From Tuctoria greenei (taxonomy: Eukaryota; Streptophyta; Magnoliopsida; Poales; Poaceae): a DNA stretch of 64,000 bases. How positions within the stretch are numbered: the first letter of the stretch is position 1; each line of letters starts with the position of its first letter. The position numbers were made by a program, and so were the translations under genes. Below are positions 44,073-54,060 of this stretch, in pieces. Location of the stretch: contig JAYESD010000006.1 of the NCBI GenBank assembly GCA_036927565.1, positions 106,613,353 to 106,677,352 of the forward strand, written 5' to 3'. The notes below the pieces were generated by a model. The model searched no databases, had not been told where the DNA came from, and saw only the letters and a program-made list of their open reading frames with translations.

Positions 44073-44884
44073 TCAAGCCACACTCCGAGCATCAAGGATA
44101 TTTAGTTCATTTCGGAGTTTGCAAAAGCGTTTTTCATCATGTGGCTTGGTGCATATGTCATCCAATTGCTTTTGGGTATTGACATGGGAATAAGCTATGT
44201 CTCCTTTCATGGCATGATCTCTCAAAAAGTGATGTATTATATCTGGCCTAGATGCACATAAATAGACTAGAGATCCAATCATGGAGCGATATACCTTTTG
44301 GTCGACGCTAGGTCCATCTTCATTGAGATCCAAGTGCCCATTTGTTGCCATGGGGGTCTTTACGGGCTTCGCCTTATCCATACCAAACTTCTTAAGTATG
44401 TCCTGCGTTTACTTGGTTTGGCTTATGAATGTCGCTTCCTTTTGTTGCCGCACTTGGAATCCCAAGAAATACTTTAATTCTCCCATCATTGACATTTCAA
44501 ACCTGTCTGTCATGATTTTACTAAATTCCTCACAAAAAGATTGATTAGTTGACCCGAAGATTATATCATCAACATATATTTGACAAATAAAAAGATCATC
44601 ATCAAAATTCTTTGTAAACAGTGTATAATCTACTTTGCCAATCTTAAAGACATTTTCAGTTAAGAAATCTCTAAGACACTCATACCAAGCTATAGGAGCT
44701 TGTTTGAGGCCATAGAGAGCCTTACACAATTTAAACACGTGGTCGGGGAACTCTTCGTCTTCAAACCCGGGTGGTTGCTCCATGTACACCTCTTCCTTGA
44801 TTGGTCTGTTGAGGAAGGCGCTTTTCACATCCATTTGATACAGCTTGAAATCATGGTGAGTAGCATATGCAAGTAATATTCTAA
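44073..44884 (-). pseudogene. pol: Sir-H pol remnant: C-terminal RT with deleted RNase H
   Basis: From the deletion junction at 44884 the frame reads RILLAYATHH, then MDVKSAFLNRPIKEEVYMEQ, YGLKQAPIAWYECL and catalytic YVDD near 44570. A stop near 44409 (CAG region) is followed by MDKAKPVKTPMATNGHLDL. At about 44240 an in-frame deletion joins LCASRPDI directly to HHFLRDHAMKGDIA. It removes roughly 460 bases of RNase H judged against Sir-K, including all its catalytic acids. The end is NILDARSVA at 44073. Confidence 0.88.
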
Positions 44885-46431
44885 TAGAGGGGGGTGAATA
44901 GGCCTTTTTTGCAAATTGTCGGATCCTGCAACACTTAACAACCAGTTCAATACCAGAGATATCGGACTAGTCTGGTAAAGTTCGGACTAGTACGGTGTTC
45001 ACGTACTAAGTGAATTGAGCTTGATCGATTAGATTGATTCTTTTATGTATGCAGCAGAAATATAGAATCAAATAAAGGTTACAATATTATAAGCTAAATT
45101 ATATCACAATTAAATCATATGTTTAACAATCCAACGTGAGATAAGCAATGATTATGAAACCCTAGGTTATTTGTATGAATTAGAACGATGAACACTAAAA
45201 ACACAAGACACAAGGATTTATCCTGTGGTTCGGCTACCACAAAGGCAACATACATCCACGTTGAGGAGTCCACAAAAGGACTGGGTCTTCTCCAACCCTA
45301 CCCTCGTCAGATCGCCACGAAGGCCAATCCTCTTCCACTAATCACAAGGGGGTGAATAACCAAATTCAAAGGGGCCTTCTCACACGTTGAGAGCTCCCTT
45401 AGATTACAACACGAAATACCACCAAGAACACACTCAAAAGATTACAATGAAATCACAGGAGTGTGTTAGAGAATCAAACCAAGAGCTCAATGTGGTGATG
45501 AACGTGTCTCTCCAATGATCTAGAGTGAATCCTCAAAGGATTGATCGTTGTTGTACTTAATTTCATGGAGAGATGTGGTTTTTGAGGCTCTTGGGAGGTG
45601 TGACGACGCTAGGGTTCGAGAGTGTTCAAAGTTGGGCCGTGCACCTCTATTTATATGGGGTTTCTAAAAGTGACCGTTAGGGTTCAGAAAGTTTGGACTA
45701 GTCCGTGGTGGTCACCAGACTAGTCCGGTGTGCTGTGTGTAGCAAACCCTAAGTGTCCCGAAATATCGGACTAGTCCGGCTAGGAGCGGACTTGTCCGAT
45801 TTCGCTACTGGAAATCTTCGGACTAGTCCGATAGCCATCGAACTTGTCTGGACATGTGAAACCCTAAGTGTATAGGATGACAAGTCCTGGGGGACTTGTC
45901 CAATTCAGATCAGAGGGTATTTCGGACTAGTCCGTGCACACATCGGACTTGTCTGATTTGGATTAGAAAGAATATCGGACTAGTCTGGTTGTGATCTGAC
46001 TTTTCCGATTTTGTGTGACTTGTGAAGTGTTTGAGGACTTGTCCGCACTTGGGGGCACTAGTCCGATTCCAGTCAGAAAGGATATCGGGCTAGTCCGATG
46101 GATATCGGACTTGTCCGATTTCGTGCAGAAAGGATATCGGACTAGTCCGGTGTAAGTCAGACTAGTCCGGTCCTGTGTAACTTTGTGCAATGTGTGTGTT
46201 TAATTTGAATTGAGCTCTTGTGATGTGTTTTCTTAATACACTCCGTACATAATGATCTACTATTCTTCTTGCTTGAGCTCATTTTCACCTTGCTCCTCAT
46301 TATTCCTTCTTTTTGGCATTTTGCTCATTTTCCGATTAAAATCCTGCACTCATCTCAATAGATAGGTTAGGATCCCAATTGCTTGTCATAAATTATCCAA
46401 AACCCACAAGGGAGTCCTAGATGCACTTTCA
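44885..46431 (-). repeat. Sir-H 5' LTR, truncated at its 3' end (about 1547 bp)
   Basis: It matches 39517-41077 but lacks the terminal dozen bases (TGAATGTGGCC on the plus strand). It starts at AGAGGGGGGTGAATAGG. TATA at 45650-45657 on the minus strand. Palindrome array about 45690-46170. Confidence 0.92.
45650..45657 (-). promoter_or_regulatory. TATA box in Sir-H 5' LTR
   Basis: TATAAATA on the minus strand; it could drive a transcript across the pol remnant and 3' ORF of Sir-H. Confidence 0.65.
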
Positions 46432-46975
46432 CTGTGGCTATGCTCCTTATCTGATGTTCATGATTGAGAAGGTCACGGGCATAGAGTTTGTCAAGGATGT
46501 GGAGAATCTTCCCTTGAGGCATCAGAAGCCTCAACAGCCAAGCATTCAAACTGCTCCATCTCCAGCTCCCAGCCCTGAGGCTCAAGTGAGAGCCAGTGGA
46601 GATGCTAGGGCTGCTCCCGCTCCTAGGGCCCCTCCTCAAAAGGGGTCCCCAAGTGGTATCTTAAAGTATCTATCATCCATTTTTGCCTCCTGCAAAAAGG
46701 CCGAAGTGAAGACTCACAGGCTTAACAAGAGGGGAAAGGCCGACATGAGATATGTTGAAGAGAATATGAAGCAAATTTGTCAAAAACTAGAGATCGAGCC
46801 CATTGGATCTCCAGTCATCTCTGAAGATTCTAATTCTGACTTCACCGAGCTCGGGCCTTTGACTCCCTCCGAGCTTGCCTATTTTGGCATTGAGGACTCG
46901 AGTGGTTCCGTTCCTCCTCCTCATCAACAAGAGAATGAAGACGAAGACGATGAGAGGACCGACATCGAGGCTTGA
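46432..46975 (+). pseudogene. Sir-F 3' ORF, C-terminal piece
   Basis: After the CTGTG duplication the frame continues GYAPYLMFMIEKVTGIEFVK, a P/S/A linker, SGILKYLSSIFASCKKAEVK, the helical KADMRYVEENMKQICQKLEI, DFTELGPLTPSELAYFGIED and an acidic tail (ENEDEDDERTDIEA). It ends at a TGA, 46973-46975. This piece has no internal stop. The short hydrophobic stretch ILKYLSSIFASC could be membrane-associated, but it is too short to call a membrane span. Confidence 0.85.
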
Positions 46976-47423
46976 TGACCTTAGGTACCTCCTCTCCTTC
47001 TTTTTGGTTTCTTGATGCCAAAGGGTGATAGATTGAAGGAGAGTCTTAGAGTCTTAGGGTTTAGCTGTAAGTTGCGAGGAGAGCTCTCTCGTTTTGTGTC
47101 TTTTGTCTATTTATGGGTTGTAAGACTTTTAATATGCTCTTTTAATACTATTGGTTCTGTGATGCAATGTTTTGAACTGTTTGTGAAGATATTGATAAAA
47201 TCTGTGATTTTTTTCTAAGAATTGCATATATGATTTTGGTTAACATGTTGATGTCAATTATGTCATTCTCATCATGATTGTTGTTTCTATACACTTAGCT
47301 CTGCATCCCACCATAAAGAGTGCACATATGGATCATGTTTTCATTGCTTAATGTGTTTGACTCAAATATGCACACTTTATGAAAATCTCAACTTTTTATC
47401 TCAATTGGTTGTCATCAATCTTC
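46976..47423 (+). other. Sir-F 3' UTR with stem-loop 47312-47381
   Basis: A non-coding 3' region. The arm CATAAAGAGTGCACATATG (47312-47330) pairs with ATATGCACACTTTATG (47366-47381), leaving one mismatch and a two-base bulge. The hairpin lies about 40 bp before the PPT. Confidence 0.75.
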
Positions 47424-47437
47424 AAAAAGGGGGAGAT
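47424..47437 (+). promoter_or_regulatory. Sir-F polypurine tract
   Basis: AAAAAGGGGGAGAT immediately before the TGAAAG of the 3' LTR. Confidence 0.92.
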
Positions 47438-48270
47438 TGAAAGTGCATCTAGGAAACCCTTGTGGGTTTTGGTTGATTCATGACAAGCCAATGAGATCCT
47501 AACCACTTTGTTGAGATGAGCACAGGTTCTAAGGAGAAAATGAGCAAGGTGCCAAAAAGAAAGGAGAATGAGAAACAATGCAGAAAAGAGCTCAAGAAAC
47601 AAGTGTAGTAGATCATTATGTGTGGAGTGTGTTAAGGAAACACTCCCCAAGAGCTCAAGCACAAAAAATCACACACATTGCACATATTTATACAGGACTG
47701 GACTAGTTCGTCTGACCCCAACCTAGTCTGGTATCTTTCTGCACAAGATCGGACAAGTCCTCACAATGCGGACTTGCCCTCACAGTCCAGTTTTTTCACT
47801 GACCGGACTAGTTCGATATCACCACGGACTAGTCCGATATCTCTCTGACTAAAATCGGACTAGTCCTCCCCAGTGCGGACTAGTCCTCCAAACACTTCAC
47901 AAGTTGCACAAAATTGGACAAGTGCGATCACACACCGTACTAGTCTGATATCCTTCTCATGTCAATCGGACAAGTCCGATATTAGCACGGACTAGTCCGA
48001 AAAACCCTCTGACATAAATCGGACAAGTCCTCCAAGTGCGTACTTGTCCCAAATTCACTTAGAGTTTCACATAGCCAGACAAGTCCGATATTTATCGGAC
48101 TAGTCCAAAGATTTCCAGAACCAAAATCGGACAAGTCCGCTCTCAGCCGGACAAGTCCGATATTACGGGACACCTAGGGTTTGCTACACGCAGCACACCG
48201 GACTAGTCCAGTGTCCACCGCGGACTAGTCCGATCTTTCTAAACCCTAACGGTTACTTTCGGGAACCCCA

Positions 48271-48278
48271 TATAAATA
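48271..48278 (+). promoter_or_regulatory. TATA box in Sir-F 3' LTR
   Basis: TATAAATA, intact here but mutated in the 5' LTR copy. Confidence 0.65.
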
Positions 48279-49013
48279 GGTGTACATGGCCCATCTTTCA
48301 CAAATCTCGACCCCCTGCACCGTCACACCTTCCAAGAGCCTAGAAAACATCTCTCTCCATGAAATCAAACGCAAGAAAGATCAATCCCTTGAGGATACAC
48401 TTTGGATCATTGGAGAGACACGATTAATCACTCATTGAGATCTTGGTTTGATTCCCTAACCACCTCCTGTGATTTTCATTGTGATCTTAAGAGTGTATTC
48501 TTGGTGGTGTTCATATTGTAATCTTGGGGAGCCCTCAACATGTGAGAAGGCCTCTTGAATTTGGTTATTTCCCTTTGTGATTAGTGACGAGGATTGGCTT
48601 TCGTGGCGATCCGGTGAGGGTAGGATTGGAGAAGACCCAGTCCTTTTGTGGACTCCTCCACGTGGACGTAGGTTGCCTCTGTGGGAACCGAACCACAAGA
48701 TAAAATCATTGTGTTCTTTCTTTGTGCTCATTGTTCCAATCCAGGGTTTCAATCAATCTTGTTCACTTTACATTATAATATTGAATCTACGATTAACTTG
48801 TGGTACATCCTGATTCATAGTAGTGTGAATTTCAATTACAAATATATTTCCACTGCATACATCCTAGGATTAAGATAATCAAGCAGATTTGATCAATCGA
48901 GTCGGTACACAACCGGACTAGTCCGCACTCGACCGGACTAGTCCGATATCTCGAGATTTGATTTGGTTGTTAAGTGTTGCAGGTTCCGACAAAAATTCAA
49001 AAAGGCATATTCA

Positions 49014-49036
49014 CCCCCCCCCCCCCCCCCCCCCCC
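49014..49036. repeat. C23 homopolymer in Sir-F 3' LTR
   Basis: A run of 23 C bases. The sister LTRs have about six to nine C at this position. Its length may be a sequencing or assembly artefact. Confidence 0.7.
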
Positions 49037-49053
49037 GCTCTAGGCCACATTCA

Positions 49054-50058
49054 GGGACAATAGCCAAGGGAAAATCCTTGGCACTGGTAAAATTGCTATA
49101 TCCCCTAATCATACTCTTTCAAATGTTTTACATGTTGATTCTCTTGATTATAACCTCATGTCCATATCACAACTCATTGACAAAGGTTATAATTGTTTAT
49201 TCACTAATGAGGGTGTGACCATCACAAGGAGAAGCAATGACTCAAATGCTTTTAAGAGTGTACTCAAGGGAAAGCTCTATCTTGTGGATTTCTCCACGGA
49301 TAAAGCCCAACATGTCACATGCTTAATTGCAAAAACTAACATAGGTTCACTTTGGCATAGAAGACTAGCCCATGTTGAGATGAGGAATTTGCAAAAACTC
49401 CTTAAGGGCGAGCACATCCAAGGTTTGAAGAATGTTGTGTTTGAAAAGGATAAGCCATGTAGCGCAGGCCAAGCCGGAAAGCAAGTTGGAGCTCAACATC
49501 CATCCAAGAACATCATGATGACAACAAGACCATTGGAGCATATACACATGGACCTCCTTGGTCCAATCGCCTACATTAGTACTGGCGGTAACAAATACGG
49601 TCTTGTAGCTGTTGATGATTTTTTACGTTTCACTTGGGTGTTCTTTTTCAATGATAACAGTGAGACTCAAGGTGTCCTCAAGAAATACTTGAGGAGAGCT
49701 AAAAATGTGTTCTCCTTAAGTATCAAGACAATAAGGAGTGGCAATGGCACCGAATTCAAGAGCAGTCAAGTTGAAGAGTTTTCGGATGATGAAGGCATCA
49801 AACATGAGTTATCTACCCCCTACCCTCCTCGACAAAATGGGGTGGTCGGGAGGTGGAATAGGACCCTCATAGAGATGGCATGAACAATGCTTGATGAGTA
49901 CAAGAAGTCAGACCGGTTTTGGACAGAAGCGGTTAACACCGCTTGCCATGTCATAAACCGATTGCATCTTCGCCGCATTCTTAAGAAGACGTCTTATGAG
50001 GTCCTAAGCGGTAACAAACCCAATATTTATTACTTTCGTGTTTTTGGGAGAAAATGCT
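49054..50058 (+). pseudogene. pol: Sir-D pol: protease end and integrase
   Basis: It continues Sir-D protease after Sir-F: GDNSQGKILGTGKIAISPNH, LDYNLMSISQLIDKGYN. The pre-integrase domain is LWHRRLAHVEMRNLQKLL, with GQAGKQ where sisters have CQAGKQ. The integrase has HMDLLGP, but the second acid is lost (IRSGNGTEF) and so is the third (GVVGRWNR). A TGA at about 49881 is followed in frame by TMLDEYKKSDRFWTEAVN and ends at YYFRVFGRKC, where Sir-K is inserted. It is catalytically dead on at least two counts. Confidence 0.92.
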
Positions 50059-51619
50059 TGAAAGTGCATCTAGGACTCCCTTGTGGGTTTTGGATGATTT
50101 ATGACAAGCAATTGGGATCCTAACCTCCTTGTTGAGATGAGTGCAGGATTTTAATAGGAAAATGAGCAAAGTGCCAAAAAGAAGGAAGAATGAGAGGCAA
50201 AGTGGAAATGAGCTCAAGGAAGAAGAGTATTAGAGTATTGTGTATGGAGTGTGTTAAGTAAACACACCCCAAGAGCTCAATCACAATTAAACACACACAT
50301 TGCACAAAGTTACACAGGACCGGACTAGTCCGATCACAACCGGACTAGTCCGATATCCTTTCTGCACGAAATCAGACAAGTCCGATATCCATCGGACTAG
50401 TCCGATATCTTTTCTGACTAGAATCGGACTAGTCCTCCCCAGTGCGGACTAGTCCTCGAAACACTTCACAAGTCACACAAAATAGGACAAGTCCGATCAC
50501 AACCGGACTAGTTCGATATTCTTTCTGATCTAAATTGGACAAGTCTGATGTTTGCACAGACTAGTGCGAAATATACTCTAATCTAAATTGGACAAGTCCC
50601 CCAAGTGCGGACTTGTCATCCTATACACTTAGGGTCTCACATGTCCGCACAAGTCCGATGACTATCGGACTAGTCCGATGATTTCCAGTAGAGAAATTGG
50701 AAAAGTCCATTCCTAGCTGGACTAGTCCGATATTTCGGGGTACTTAGGGTTTGCTACACACAGCACACTGGACTAGCGGTGACCACTACGGACTAGTCCG
50801 AACTTTCTGAACCCTAACGGTTACTTTTAGAAACCCCATATAAATAGAGGTGCACGGCCCAATTATGAATACTCTCGAATCCTAGCGCCGTCACACCTCC
50901 CAAGAGCCTCAAAAACTACATCTCTCCACGAAATTAAGTGCAACAAACGATCAATCCTTTGAGGATTCACTCTAGATCATTGGAGACACACTTGCAACAC
51001 CATGTTAATCTCTTGGTTTGATTCTCTAACACACTCCTGCGATTCATTTGTAATTTTGAGTGTGTTCTTGGTGGTATTTTCTGTTGTAATCCAAGGGAGC
51101 TCTCAACGTGTGAGAAAGCCCCTTGAATTCGCTTATTCACCCCTTTGTGATTAGTGGAAGAGGATTGGCCTTCGTGGTGATCCGACGAGGGTAGGGTTGG
51201 AGAAGACCCGGTCCTTTTGTGGACTCCTCAACGTGGACGTAGGTTGCCTTTTGTGGTAGCCGAACCACGGGATAAATCCTTGTGTTTTGCTTTTGGTGTT
51301 CATCATTCTTATTCATCAATATAATCTAGGGTTTCAATAAGCATTGCTCATCTTACGTTGAATTGTCAAACATAAGATTTAATTGTGGTATAATCTGATA
51401 TATAACATTGAAGCCTTTATTTGATTCTATATTTCCGCTGCATACATAAAAGAATCAATCTAATCGATCAAGCTTAATGAACTCAGTCCGTGAACACCAG
51501 ACTAGTCCGCACATTACCGGACTAGCCCGATATCTCTGGTATTGAACTTGTTGTTGAGTGTTGCAGGATCCAACAAAATTCAAAAAGGCGTATTCACCCC
51601 CCCTCTAGGCCCACATTCA
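50059..51619 (+). repeat. Sir-K 5' LTR (1561 bp)
   Basis: TGAAAGTGCATCTAGG to CTAGGCCCACATTCA. Palindrome array about 50320-50810 and a pair near 51500-51535. TATA at 50839-50846. Confidence 0.96.
50839..50846 (+). promoter_or_regulatory. TATA box in Sir-K 5' LTR
   Basis: TATAAATA in the context CCCCATATAAATAGAGG, just downstream of the palindrome array. Confidence 0.7.
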
Positions 51620-51621
51620 AT

Positions 51622-51636
51622 TGGTATCAGATCGAG
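51622..51636 (+). promoter_or_regulatory. Sir-K primer-binding site
   Basis: TGGTATCAGATCGAG two bases after the LTR (spacer AT). The first nine or ten bases fit tRNA-iMet. Confidence 0.85.
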
Positions 51637-51671
51637 TTCTTCAAGAAAGATTCTAATCACTCGAAAAGATC

Positions 51672-54059
51672 ATGTCGGAGATGAAGGACATTCACAAAAC
51701 CAACAACCAAGAAGAGGTTAACAATGACAAGACTCAAAAAGTGGAGAAGTACCTCGAAGCCATTCAAGACTTCGAGGACGACGATGAGGAGACACTGGAG
51801 CTAAAGGCGGTCCTCGGAAAGAAGGAACTTTCCAAAGGGAAACTGAAAGTTGAAGAGAAGAAGAAGGGGAGTAGTCACACAGACTACTCCCGATATCCTT
51901 TTAACTATGATCGTCTAAGTTCCAATAAGAATCATTACTTATCTATCCCACTTGGAAAAGCCCCACACTTTGATGGAAGTGATTACTCAATGTGGAGGCA
52001 GAATATGAAAATGCATTTGATTTCCCTCAATCCAAGTCTATGGCATATTGTATGCACAGGGATAGATATTCCGGTCGACGACAAAGAGCTCACCCCAAGC
52101 CAAGAGCAGGCCATTCATAGAAACGCTCAAGCCGCAGCTGTAATCACCTCCTCACTCAGTCGGGACGAGTTCAACAAGGTGGATGGACTCGAAATTGCTA
52201 AGGAGATATGGGATACACTGCAAACTGCACATGAAGGTGACCGACATGTGCGTGAAGCAAAGATTGAGATGATCGAAGGCGAACTAGGAAGATTCGCAAT
52301 TGAGGAAGACGAGTCACCCCAAGATATGTATAATTGATTGAAGACACTCGTCAACAAAGTTCGATCATATGGGAGCAAGAAGTGGAATGACCACGAGGTG
52401 GTAAAGCTCATCCTTAGAGCTTTTATGCCTCACAATGTCACGCTATGCTCCATGATTAGAGAAAGCCCCGGATACAAAAGGATGACTCCGGATGAATTGC
52501 TTGGAATCATCAACTTTGAGATGATGAAAAAACAAGCAAAGCACGTCAAGGAAATTGCCGACCTCACCTCGGCTAAGAAGAAAGGGGTTGCTTTAATGTC
52601 CACCCTCAAGCCTCTATCCAAAGAGGCAAGAGAAGCATAACTAGAGGAAGACAGTGACGATGAGAGCAGTGAGCTAGATGAAGAGGACATGATATTATTC
52701 ATGAAAAAGTTCAAGAGAATAATGAAGAAAAGAGAAGGGACAAAATCAAGTGAAGGAAAGTACAAGGCAAGAACAAAGCCGAAGTAGAGGCGGGCATGCT
52801 ATTATTGTGGTGAGTATAACCACTTTATAGTTGATTGCCCATATGAGGAGAACAAGAAGAAGACCAAAGAAGTCAAGCCTCAACCTAAGAAATTCTTCAA
52901 GAAGAAGAAACAAGACGAACAAGCGCACATTGGGAAGGAGTGGGACTCAAACGATGAGTCCTCATCATCTGAAGAAGAAGAGATGGCTAGCATAGCCATC
53001 GAGAGTGCGTCCAAGAAATCTACACTCTTCCCCACACTCGGCGCAAGGAAGGGAAATGACACGTGCCTTATGGAAAAGGAAGGTAAACGCAAGGTAATCA
53101 TCAAAACCCCTTCCGTGCATTCCTACTCTAGTGATGATGAAATAATTAGTGATGATGAAGATATGCTTAGTGGACTAGATAGGAAAGCTGCCACAAAAAT
53201 GAATACTTGATCAACTTGTTGAGAAGGAGAGGTTAATTCATCGTCAATAGGACATGATTATCTCCCAAAAGGAGGAGTATGTCGAACTTGACAAACTTCT
53301 AGAACTTGAAAAGGAGAAAAACAATTCACTAGAGCTTGAGTTAGCTTCAAGCAATAAAGCTTGCTTGGAGTTAACTGACTCAAATGTTGCAATCAAGGAC
53401 CAACTTGTTGACCTGATCAAGGTTAACAAGATCCTTGAAGTGCATGTTGAGTCACTCAAGCTGAGTGAACCTTCCTCCTCTTCAAGTTCACCTTCTCAAC
53501 CCACTAAAACTGAATTTGCTCATATGTGCACATGTAGTAAAATTGACACCAGTTTGAAGGAGAAGTCAACCTCCACAAAGGATAAACATCCTACCATATT
53601 TGACAAGGAGAAGATCAACTATGCACGTAGTGCATACTTGGTCCAAAGACCTCCAAATGTCAAATATGGCATTGGTTACTCTTATGGTGAAAAGCAACAT
53701 GCTGGAAGTCCAAGGGGAGGATTTCCTTTGTGAAGGGAAGACCCTCTCAAACTGGTAAGTCGAAGGGTAAAAACTTGAACTCACACAAATACCGGACTAG
53801 TCCGGTCTGTGTCCGGACAAGTCCGGTCCTCTGGACAAGTCCAGCCTCCCAGACTAGCCCTGTATACAAACAACAACAATTACTCTTTAGAACCTTTGAT
53901 GCCTCCTATGTGTTAATGAGAAATAATCTTGGCAAGGTTCATGCTAATTATGTTGGGCCACGCCATGGGAACACCAAATCTCATGTGTGGGTGCCCAAAT
54001 GTATTGTAACTAACCTCCAAGGACCCAAGCAAGCTTGGGTACCTAAAACCAAAGCATAA
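51672..54059 (+). pseudogene. gag: Sir-K gag
   Basis: The ATG at 51672 opens MSEMKDIHKTNNQEEV. An acidic N-terminus (IQDFEDDDEETLELKAVL) is followed by SSHTDYSRYPFNYDRLSSNK, PHFDGSDYSMWRQNMKMHLI and FMPHNVTLCSMIRESPGYKR. Nonsense codons lie at 52335, 52638 and about 52785, just before the CCHC knuckle CYYCGEYNHFIVDC. A frame loss at about 53205-53254 interrupts the coiled coil (LLELEKEKNNSLELELASSN, VNKILEVHVESLKLS). Another shift near 53710 restores the frame. In-frame LTR-type palindromes at 53792-53860 encode RTSPV-like repeats, followed by FRTFDASYVLMRNNLGK and SHVWVPKCIVTNLQGPKQAW. The stop is a TAA at 54057-54059. Confidence 0.92.
53792..53860 (+). repeat. LTR-type palindrome cluster translated in Sir-K gag
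   Basis: Four motifs in tandem: CGGACTAGTCCG and CGGACAAGTCCG are exact, followed by GGACAAGTCC and AGACTAGCCC. They are read in the gag frame as YRTSPVCVRTSPVLWTSP and QTSPVYKQQQ. Confidence 0.9.
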
Positions 54060-54060
54060 T

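Larger units (their letters stand above)
39517..46431 (-). mobile_element. Sir-H: internally deleted Sirevirus-like element in Sir-F 3' ORF
   Basis: A minus-strand element of 6,915 bp flanked by CTGTG (39512-39516 and 46432-46436). It has a full 3' LTR, PPT, an almost complete 3' ORF, the post-pol spacer and a short pol remnant. Gag, protease, integrase, half of RT, the primer site and the last bases of the 5' LTR are missing. The junction at 44885-44888 joins RT codons to the LTR at the shared bases TAGA. Because the primer site is gone, the deletion must have happened after insertion. The LTRs belong to the Sir-K subfamily. Confidence 0.93.
30241..49053 (+). mobile_element. Sir-F: full-length Sirevirus-like element in Sir-D protease
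   Basis: A plus-strand element with both LTRs, a mutated primer site, gag, pol, 3' ORF and PPT. It is flanked by GGGAC (30236-30240 and 49054-49058). Sir-H is nested in its 3' ORF; without Sir-H and one duplication copy it is about 11.9 kb. By eye its LTRs show about eighteen differences in the first 300 bases, more than the Sir-K pair, so Sir-F is older than Sir-K. Confidence 0.95.
47438..49053 (+). repeat. Sir-F 3' LTR (1616 bp)
   Basis: The direct repeat of 30241-31850. TATAAATA at 48271-48278. Palindrome array about 47695-48235, plus a pair near 48910-48950. Near its end the usual short C run is expanded to 23 C (49014-49036). It ends CCACATTCA before GGGAC. Confidence 0.95.

Noticed and set aside
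53755..53890. Intron in Sir-K gag covering the palindrome cluster (GGTAAGT to CTTTAG)
   Set aside because: The donor and acceptor look good, but joining them breaks the gag frame, whereas the unspliced sequence is in frame through FRTFDASYVL.
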